From the NCBI GenBank assembly GCA_012959525.1, contig DUDB01000007.1, forward strand, positions 1 to 40,367: a DNA stretch of 40,367 nucleotides, in the 5' to 3' direction. Within the stretch, counting starts at the first letter, position 1. Each line of letters begins with the position of its first letter. Source of the stretch: Planctomycetota bacterium (GTDB lineage Bacteria; Planctomycetota; UBA1135; GCA-002686595). The position numbers and the translations under genes are program-made. Under the pieces are notes generated by a model, which ran no database searches, had not been told where the DNA came from, and worked only from the letters and a program-made list of their open reading frames with translations. Of this stretch, positions 18,037-25,022 are shown in pieces.

Positions 18037-18387
18037 CTAGAAGCAGATCTCAGCCTGGCCATCCTTCTCAATCACCTTGAAGGTCTTGGCTTTGGGGCAC
18101 GTGGCACCGATCGGCCTGCCATCCCGTGGATCGAAGCGGAAGTTGTGCAGGGGACAGATCGCATATTTCCCCTCCAGCAGAGGGCCCGCGACGAGGTACC
18201 CCCCTTCGTGAGGACAGCGGGTATCGACGGCGTGGATCTTGCCCTCCACCCGGCAGAGCAGGACCTCGAGGCCACCGGCGAGCGGATCCCCGATAGAGAC
18301 CTTGCGCGCCTGGCCCTCTTGGAGGGCATCGGTGCCGGGCACTTCGACCCGCGCGCCCCTGATCAACCTGAGCAACTTCTTGAACAT
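18037..18387 (-). CDS. Rieske [2Fe-2S] ferredoxin-like protein
   Basis: 116 residues from ATG 18387. The cluster ligands are in place: C58-P-H60 in TRCPHEGG and C78-P-L-H81 in ICPLHNFRFD, the C-x-H / C-x2-H pattern of Rieske proteins. There is no signal peptide or membrane anchor, so this is a small soluble electron carrier of the type that serves dioxygenases, rather than a bc1 subunit. The N-terminus is basic (MFKKLLRLIRG). It is the third gene after the predicted selenoprotein and a 45-residue membrane protein on the same strand; an electron-supply role for that system is possible but unproven. Confidence 0.9.
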   Translation of the reverse strand: MFKKLLRLIRGARVEVPGTDALQEGQARKVSIGDPLAGGLEVLLCRVEGKIHAVDTRCPHEGGYLVAGPLLEGKYAICPLHNFRFDPRDGRPIGATCPKAKTFKVIEKDGQAEICF

Positions 18388-18446
18388 GGGGGCATCCTAC
18401 TGGGAGAGGCAGGACGGCCTCTACACCGGGAGCACGGGAGTGGGGG

Positions 18447-18584
18447 TTAGAAGACGACGTACACAAGCATCCCAACCACAGTCGCAAGGGTGAGGCCCAA
18501 GACGGTTCCCACCAGTACAGGTTTGATGCCCTCGCGTCTCTTTCGATCACCCCATGTCCTGACATTCTGCCTTAGTGTTGCCAT
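18447..18584 (-). CDS. 45-residue single-pass membrane protein
   Basis: ATG 18584 to TAA 18447, preceded by AGAGG five bases upstream. The product has a basic cytoplasmic N-terminus (RQNVRTWGDRKRREGIK) and one hydrophobic helix at 22-45 (PVLVGTVLGLTLATVVGMLV). It fills most of the gap between the selenoprotein stop (18677) and the Rieske start (18387), on the same strand. Composition, ribosome site and placement support a real gene; I do not recognise the family. Confidence 0.6.
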   Translation of the reverse strand: MATLRQNVRTWGDRKRREGIKPVLVGTVLGLTLATVVGMLVYVVF

Positions 18585-18676
18585 TTGTGCCTCTGGACGA
18601 TGTGCACGGGGTTTTCTTCCCGCAATCAGGTCGCGTGGTCACCGGCCTGGATTCGTGCGGAAGACCCCGGCGCGCC

Positions 18677-20980
18677 TCAGTCCAGGAGGTCTAGGAGCGC
18701 TTGGGCCTGCCCCTTTGGATCTTTGGTTTCTATGGAGTGCTCCACAAGGCCATCGGGACCGATCACGAAGGTCAAGCGGGCGGGGAACCTCGCGTCGTCC
18801 TGGGCACAGGCACCAAAGGCCAGCGCCAGCTCGCGGCTCTCGTCGCTCAGAAGCGGAAACTCGAATCCATTCTTCTCCGCGAACGCGCGGTTGGCCTTGG
18901 GGGAGTCGAACGACACGCCCAGGATCTGGATGTTGCGTTCAGCGTATTGCGGGGTTCGATCACGGAACCCCTGGCCCTGGGCTGTTCACCCAGGGGTGCT
19001 GGCCTTGGGATAGAACCAGAGAATGTAGCGCTGGCCCGCGAAATCCGAGGAACTTCGCGTGACTCCCTGATCATCCATCAAGGAAAACTCGGGAGCCGTC
19101 ATTCCGGGCGGCATGATTGTGGAGCCTTTGCTGGGAATCCAGCGCTTGATAAATCGGGGCAACATGGCATCCACCTTAGCAAGTCGGAGCCTCGAGGAGT
19201 CGGACTCCCGGATCACATTGCCCAGGGAGAGGCGCAGGGTCTGAGGGGGCAGGCACAACTTGTCGTCGCACACCTGAAACTCAAGCTGCACGCCCACTTC
19301 ATCGTCGGTCTCGTCCAAGAGCCGCAGCTCGCAGGTGAACTCAGCCTGATCCCGGAACCAGATCCCGGCTTCGCCCGAGGGGGCTGAAAAGCCCTTGGAC
19401 GCGCACTGCCAGTCACGGATCACTTCCACCCCAACGGGTAAGTCCAGGGAGGGTTGCATGGGGACGTACCCGCTGGCGGCGGGCACCGTCTTGTAGGTAT
19501 GCCAACCCTCCTCGATGCTGAGCCGCGCGCGCACGCGAATAACGGAGTCGTCCTGCTGCAGGGGTGAGGCGAAGAGCTCCAGCTTTGTCGGCCCGAATTC
19601 GTCTTGGTCGACCGGACGCCTGACTGAAACGGACGCCAGGACCTGTCCCGCAGCGCTCTGTCCTTCGGGAGTCTCGCGCAAGTAGAGCCAGACCCACCCA
19701 TGGACGTGACTCTTCTTGCGTTCGAATGCACGCATCTGCGCGGCCAGGGGGTCGAACTTCTCTTGGGCGGCGGCACAACGGGCCAAGACCTCTTCGGGGA
19801 TTCCGCCGGGCTTGCCCACATGGCTGCTACGCACTTCGATCTCGGCCCAGTAGGCATCCCGGGCCGCGTCGTGGGCGGGCTGCAGAGCCTTCTTTCTGGC
19901 CACCTCGGCCGCGGTCAGGGGCGGCAGGGTCTCGTAGAGCCACTGCACGTCCCCCACCAGCAGATCCATCCGACCGTCCCCATTCCAGTCCGTCACGTGT
20001 ACCTTGGTGCGCGAACCGGGCCCCACCGGCCCCTGTGTTTCCTTGCGCTCTTCGTAGGGGCGCGTCTCCACGAGCGTGGCCGCAACACCATAGGAAGGAG
20101 CGTCGTTGGCGCCGAGGTTGCGGTGCCAGCGCACGCCACCCGACTCGCTACCCACGATGAGATCGCGCAGGCCATCGCCATCCCAGTCCGCATGGTGCGC
20201 GTTCGAGCCATCGATGCGCTCGCCTTTGGCAGTCAAGAGGCGCGTGGGCTCGGGGGCCCAGACGGGCGCGGCGCGCGAGCCTTCGTTCACAACGACGAAG
20301 ACTCCTGAAGAGCGGGTACCGATGACCAGATCCAGATCGCCGTCGGCATCCATATCGATCGCCTCGGGTGTGACCGAGGTGCCCGTCTCAAGGGGGGTTC
20401 CGTCGGCATTCATGAGATACCGCCCCGTCAGGTACTCGCCGGTCTCGCTGCGCTCGAAGAGGTAGATCTGGCCCGTGTACGACCCCGACAGGATGTCCAG
20501 ATCCCCGTCTTCGTCGTAGTCCACGAACTGTGGACAAAAGCTGATGCATCAGTTGGTCGGGATGGAGGCGTCCTCTTTCCCTGCTCGGAGGTACTTGAAG
20601 TCCTCGAAGCGCGGAGCCTTGGCGCTGCCCACGTTGCGATAGATGCGCAGCTTGCCCAGGTTGAAGGAGTCACGGGCGAATCCGCCCACGTCCTCGGGCA
20701 GTCGCTCGGCGGGAAAGGTGCCGGTACCGAACTCCCCCACCAACAGATCACGCAGGCCATCCCCGTCGAAGTCCATCACCAAGGGTGCAGCGTGCCCCAC
20801 GGTGACGTCGATGGGCCCTCCCCCCGCTGAGAGGCGCACCGGAGGCAGAAGCTCACTCCCGTCCGGCCCCTGGCACAGACCCGGCCCCTGAAGGCCGATC
20901 AGAGCCGCCATCGAGAAGCACGTGCGCCAGGCGCGGGAAGCAGGTGCGCACCCATAGTTTGAACCGGATCGATATCGCAT
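18677..20980 (-). CDS. Predicted double-selenocysteine protein: FG-GAP / DsbD-alpha-like / peroxiredoxin
   Basis: 767 residues from ATG 20980 to TGA 18677-18679, reading two internal TGA codons as Sec144 and Sec665. Domains: weak signal peptide (about 16-38); FG-GAP repeats with Ca loops DFDGDGLRD (70-78), DYDEDGDLD (154-162), DADGDLD (211-217), DWDGDGLRD (265-273) and DWNGDGRMD (331-339); charged helical linker (about 353-425); DsbD-alpha-like beta domain (about 453-586) with C571 and C576; Bcp-type peroxiredoxin (629-767). Sec665 replaces the peroxidatic Cys in FYPKASTPG-U-T, and coding continues with GQGFRDRTPQYAERNIQILG and SFDSPKANRAFAEKNGF. The Bcp resolving Cys five residues on is absent. 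Sec144 is in PTN-U-CISFCPQFVDYDEDG. Each TGA is followed by a SECIS-like hairpin. If SelB is lacking, the gene would be broken. Confidence 0.88.
18951..18988 (-). promoter_or_regulatory. Predicted bacterial SECIS element for Sec665
   Basis: Minus-strand order: TGA (18988-18986), a 14-nt spacer, GGGGUUC (18971-18965), 7-nt loop CGUGAUC, then GAACCCC (18957-18951). The stem is seven perfect pairs. The loop begins 21 nt after the UGA and has G at its second position, matching the bacterial SECIS pattern (apical loop about 16-37 nt after UGA with G in its first two bases). The hairpin lies wholly within coding sequence, as in known bacterial cases. Confidence 0.82.
20519..20551 (-). promoter_or_regulatory. 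Predicted bacterial SECIS element for Sec144
   Basis: Minus-strand order: TGA (20551-20549), a 13-nt spacer, GUCCAC (20535-20530), 5-nt loop AGUUC, then GUGGAC (20524-20519). The stem is six perfect pairs and the loop starts 19 nt after the UGA with G at its second position. Spacing and loop rule are the same as for the Sec665 element, although the two stems have unrelated sequences. Confidence 0.78.
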
Positions 20981-21099
20981 GGCCTCAGAGTACAGCAACC
21001 CTCGCCCTTCAACGCCACCTTGACCGCGGCACCCCCCACGGCGGAGTCCTAATGAATGCCCGATGGGTGTGCGCCAGCTGAGCGAGTAAGCTCAGGCCC

Positions 21100-23553
21100 A
21101 TGGTCCTAGCCTCTGCCCTGCTCCTGCTGCCCCTGGCCGCCCCCCCCCAGGACTCGCTGGCCGAGCACGCCCTCTTCAGCCGTCTGACCCTGGAAGAGAT
21201 CCCCTGCCACCGGTCCGTCCGCCTCCTCGTGCAGGCGCCCGTGCGCGCCGACGCGGAGCACACCGCCTCGGTGACCGAACTGTACGGCCCCTGGATAGAG
21301 GCTGCGGCCAACGCCATCGACAACGAGTACGGCATCCCCAACCTGCAGGAGAGCCAAGCCAAAGAGCCCCTAAATGTCGTAATCCTGGGCTCGAAACCCA
21401 GCTACAAGAACGCACAACGCTACGTCCCGCACCCGACGGATGACTACGAGAAGGCTGTCTTCGTGGAGCCCCCCGGAATCGTCACCACGCACTGGGACCG
21501 GTCCTTGAGGCGAGCCCCCGCGCACGAGCTACGCATCCCCACCCTGCGGCTCGCCACGCGCGAACTGCTCAAAGCCTATCAGGCCGTGGAGACGCCCCTG
21601 GAACCTTGGCTGCTCGCGGGCATCCCGGCCTTCATTGTCCATCACGGGCCGGATGCGACCCCGGAGAGCCTGGCCCACCCGGCTCCCTGGGAAGCCGCCC
21701 TTGAGCGCCTGCGTGCGCTGGTCGCGAACGATGAGCACCGTGAGCGATTCCTGATTCCCTTGGCTGAGCTGATCGACTGCCCGGGGCCCAAAGAGGCGGC
21801 CGAGTTGGGACTGAAGCACGCACGGTTGGCGGACATCGAACTCCCCTACCATCCCTACGACCTTCCCGGCAGCGAGATCTTCACCGAGCAGGCGGCCCTC
21901 TGGGTCCATTTTTTCCACCAGGGTCACGCGGGGCGCCACCGGGAGAACTTCCGCAACTACGTGGCCAAAGCCCTGCACGCCAATGGCGGCAGCGAGCCGA
22001 TGATGCTCACGCTCGGCTTGGGCAAGCTCGAAGAACTGGACACACCGTTTCTAGCCCACATGAACATGCTGCTGGGCGGCAATTTGATCGCCTTGCCGGA
22101 AATCGAGCTCGCGCCTCGTGCAGAAGTCCACCATGCGGGGATCTTGCCCGAAACATGGAGCTTGGATGGTCTGCGCATCGCCGCCCTGGCCCGTGCGATC
22201 AATGGAGACCTGGAAGGTGCCATCATGGAGCTGGAGAAGGCCTCGCTGGAGAGCACCGATCCGCCCCTTCGCCGGGGTCTCCTAGAGGAGCAGGCCCGCT
22301 TGATGCAGGCCCAGAACATGCGGCGCAAGTTTATCGCCTCCCTGCTCGACTCTTCGCGAAAACTGCGCCTCACACGTGGCGAGGAGTCCGTGAGCGTCGC
22401 GCTCGAGCGCTTCTCCGATGATGTCCTCTACTTCAAGCCCGGCCGCACGGACCTTGAGCAGCTCCCCATCGGTCAGCTTGCACCGGGTGACGTGGTACGC
22501 TCGATGGGCAATCGCGCCGGAGAGCACGGGCCCGGATGGGTCGCCGCCTATCTTGCCCTTCTGAACCAGGACGAACGCTGGGATCGCAAATTCGACCGTG
22601 AAGCCGACGGAGCCGCGGAATTGGAGCAGGCTCTAAAAGAGGGACTGGGGCAGCGCATTCAGGCAGCCCACTTGCACGCGCACCTGCACACGCTTGCATC
22701 CACGCCTGCGCCCACGGCCCCCTTCGAGGCCGAGGCCCTGCTGGCCCTCTGCCGCGAGGCAACGGAGCTGGACCGCTCGAACCCGCTGACCGCAGACTTG
22801 TGGGAATCCGCGCGCCCCGCACTTGCCCAGGTGGCCAGATCCTGCTGGTCCTTTCTATTCGATAGTGCCGGTGCCGAGGGACTCGTCGCGGTCCCCATCA
22901 CGCCGCTCGAAGGCGGCCAGGTTCGACTGACCTACGACTTCAACGAGCCAGAAGAGGTCGGTGATTTTGTACCCGCGGGGGACTACCTCCTGGACCGTAG
23001 CCAGGAGCTCTTCAAATTGGAGAGTCAGACGAGCACCCTAGCCGTGGCCGGCGGTGAATGGCGCGGGCGCGGACATGCCGTCTTCCGTCACGCTCTCGTT
23101 CTGCAGCCACCCCTGCGAGTCCGGTATGAGTTGGTCTACGGCAGGCCGCGCCCCGGCAAGGGGCTGGAGTCCACGGTCTTTGTTGGCATCTGTGACGACG
23201 GTGAGGGCAACTACGTGGGCGCCTGGGACCTCTTTGACCTAGAGGCCATCGACATTCCGAGCCGTCGGATAGAGACGGACTATGAAGAAGGTGAGCGCAC
23301 CCTCAAGTCAGCCAAACCTTATGCAATTGAGCTGCGGCACGATGGAAACCATGCTGAGCTCTGGGTCGATGGAGAGGCCAAAAAGAAGGTGGCTGCAGAC
23401 GCACGAACCAGCGGAGCGCTGATCTTTCTAGTGCACTCAGAGGTGACCGTCAGCATCCGGCGGCTGGAGATCGAAGGCACGCTGGACCCCGAAGCCATGG
23501 AGAGCGCACGCGAGCTTTGGGTAGCGGGACAGGTGCGAGGGATGGGGCTATGA
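21100..23553 (+). CDS. Secreted protein with degenerate metallopeptidase-like N-terminal half
   Basis: 817 residues from ATG 21100 with a short signal peptide (MVLASALLLLPLAA). Residues 140-190 read APAHELRIPTLRLATRELLK and then EPWLLAGIPAFIVHH, the layout of peptidase-MA proteins (HExxH, then WLxEGxAxY). The second His and the third-ligand Glu are missing, so it is probably not a zinc protease. The following EQAALWVHFFHQGHAGRHR also fits that fold. A helical middle region leads to a C-terminal beta-sandwich (about 610-800), perhaps LamG/DUF1080-like, with FNEPEEVGDFVPAGDYLLD near its start. The stop overlaps the start of the sulfatase gene (ATGA), so the two are translated together; a carbohydrate-binding partner is an inference. 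Divergent from the selenoprotein gene across 119 bp. Confidence 0.8.
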   Translation: MVLASALLLLPLAAPPQDSLAEHALFSRLTLEEIPCHRSVRLLVQAPVRADAEHTASVTELYGPWIEAAANAIDNEYGIPNLQESQAKEPLNVVILGSKPSYKNAQRYVPHPTDDYEKAVFVEPPGIVTTHWDRSLRRAPAHELRIPTLRLATRELLKAYQAVETPLEPWLLAGIPAFIVHHGPDATPESLAHPAPWEAALERLRALVANDEHRERFLIPLAELIDCPGPKEAAELGLKHARLADIELPYHPYDLPGSEIFTEQAALWVHFFHQGHAGRHRENFRNYVAKALHANGGSEPMMLTLGLGKLEELDTPFLAHMNMLLGGNLIALPEIELAPRAEVHHAGILPETWSLDGLRIAALARAINGDLEGAIMELEKASLESTDPPLRRGLLEEQARLMQAQNMRRKFIASLLDSSRKLRLTRGEESVSVALERFSDDVLYFKPGRTDLEQLPIGQLAPGDVVRSMGNRAGEHGPGWVAAYLALLNQDERWDRKFDREADGAAELEQALKEGLGQRIQAAHLHAHLHTLASTPAPTAPFEAEALLALCREATELDRSNPLTADLWESARPALAQVARSCWSFLFDSAGAEGLVAVPITPLEGGQVRLTYDFNEPEEVGDFVPAGDYLLDRSQELFKLESQTSTLAVAGGEWRGRGHAVFRHALVLQPPLRVRYELVYGRPRPGKGLESTVFVGICDDGEGNYVGAWDLFDLEAIDIPSRRIETDYEEGERTLKSAKPYAIELRHDGNHAELWVDGEAKKKVAADARTSGALIFLVHSEVTVSIRRLEIEGTLDPEAMESARELWVAGQVRGMGL

Positions 23554-25001
23554 AGCACCAGCTCCTCGTCTTGGCAGCACTCTGCGCCTCTGCGGCCACG
23601 GTATCCCGCGCAGTTGCCCAAGGAGAAGGGCGGCCGCCCAATGTCCTGTTCATCATCTCCGATGACCTGACCGCCAGTGCCCTGTCCTGCTACGGGAACA
23701 GCCAGTGCAAGACCCCGCACATTGATGCTCTGGCTGAGCGCGGGACCCGCTTCACACGAGCCTATTGTCAGTACCCGGTCTGCGGCCCCTCGCGCGCGTC
23801 CATGATGTCGGGTCTGTTCCCCGAGACGGTCGAGATCCTGAACAACTCATCCTCTTCGAGGATCGAGAAGAACCTGGGCCAACGACCGACGCTTGGGCAG
23901 GTCTTCAAACGGGCCAACTACTTCACGGCCCGCGTCAGCAAGATCTACCACATGCTCATCCCCGGGGACATCACCCGCGGTGTGCACGGCGCAGACCACC
24001 CGAATTCCTGGAACGAGCGGTATTGCTTTCAGGCTCCTGAATGGAACAGCGTTGGCGAGCACGAACACCTGAGCAACGAGAAGTTGATCACCACGGGTAA
24101 GAACAAGCACTACTCCCTCGGCTTTGGCACCGCGTTCTACGTGGTGCAAGCGGAGGGAGGCGGAGCCGAGCAGATCGACGTGCAAGCGACGGACAAGGCC
24201 ATAGAGCTGCTAACTCGCGAGCACGCCATGCCGTTCTTTCTAGCGCTTGGCCTCGTGCGCCCCCACGTCCCACTTGTAGCGCCAGCCAGCTACTTCGAGC
24301 CCTACCCGGAATCCAGGATGCTGCTGCCCGCCACTCCCGAGGACGACTGGGACGACATCCCCCCCGCAGGCATCCCCAAGACCTCGGTGAAGTTCGGGCT
24401 CGACAGCCAGGAGAAGAAGCGCAAGGTACTGCAGGCCTACTACGCATCGGTGTCTTTCATGGACGCGCAGGTCGGCCGCATCCTGGCGGTTCTCGATAAC
24501 ATGGGTCTACGAGACAACACCATCGTCGTGTTCACGTCTGATCACGGCTACCACCTGGGCGAGCATGAGTTCTGGCAGAAGTCGAGCCTGCACGAAGAGT
24601 CCGCACGCATCCCGTTGATCATCGCCGCCCCAGGCAAACGCCCTGCCGTCTCCTCCAGCCTCGCCCAGTTGATGGACCTCTACCCCACCCTGGTCGAGAT
24701 GTGCGGGCTGGAACTTCCGGAGCACCTGCAGGGAAGGAGCCTCGCCCCCGTGCTCAACGACCCCGAGGCCCGCATCCACGAGTTCGTTCACTGTGCCTTT
24801 GGCAGCCAGCTCAGGGTCCATCACCTCATACGCACCGAGCGCCACGCCTACATGGCCTGGGCCAACGGCACGGCCGAGCTTTACGACATGGATGACGACC
24901 CGGAACAGTTCACCAACCTGGCCGGAGCGGAGGACAGCGACGAGGTCCTCGCCACACTCAAGGGTCATCTAAAGTCTCATCTGGAGCAGGTAGCCCACTA
25001 G
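23550..25001 (+). CDS. Secreted Cys-type sulfatase (iduronate-2-sulfatase-like)
   Basis: 483 residues from ATG 23550, four bases overlapping the previous stop; an upstream in-frame start at 23517 would bury the signal peptide. Signal peptide 1-23 (cut AVA-Q). Metal-binding DD at 38-39 in FIISDDLTASALSCYG. The sulfatase signature C78-G-P-S-R82 is intact, so C78 should be converted to formylglycine. TSDHGYHLGEHEFWQKSSLHEE supplies the second metal pair and a substrate-binding Lys. The overall order, including NSWNERYCFQAPEW and a DDPEQFTNLAG near the end, is that of iduronate-2-sulfatase-like planctomycete enzymes acting on sulfated glycans in the periplasm or outside. The substrate cannot be told from sequence. 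Confidence 0.93.
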   Translation: MKHQLLVLAALCASAATVSRAVAQGEGRPPNVLFIISDDLTASALSCYGNSQCKTPHIDALAERGTRFTRAYCQYPVCGPSRASMMSGLFPETVEILNNSSSSRIEKNLGQRPTLGQVFKRANYFTARVSKIYHMLIPGDITRGVHGADHPNSWNERYCFQAPEWNSVGEHEHLSNEKLITTGKNKHYSLGFGTAFYVVQAEGGGAEQIDVQATDKAIELLTREHAMPFFLALGLVRPHVPLVAPASYFEPYPESRMLLPATPEDDWDDIPPAGIPKTSVKFGLDSQEKKRKVLQAYYASVSFMDAQVGRILAVLDNMGLRDNTIVVFTSDHGYHLGEHEFWQKSSLHEESARIPLIIAAPGKRPAVSSSLAQLMDLYPTLVEMCGLELPEHLQGRSLAPVLNDPEARIHEFVHCAFGSQLRVHHLIRTERHAYMAWANGTAELYDMDDDPEQFTNLAGAEDSDEVLATLKGHLKSHLEQVAH

Positions 25002-25022
25002 GGCATCGGGTAGGTTCACGCC

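Noticed and set aside
18677..18679. Terminal TGA of the selenoprotein as a third Sec codon
   Set aside because: The peroxiredoxin is complete at this point (LLDLLD), and the frame after it is not protein-like and soon meets another stop.
18986..20524. Treating the FG-GAP segment as a complete gene ending at 18986
   Set aside because: It would start at an arbitrary GTG inside a repeat and stop exactly at the peroxidatic residue of a peroxiredoxin whose remainder continues in the same frame.
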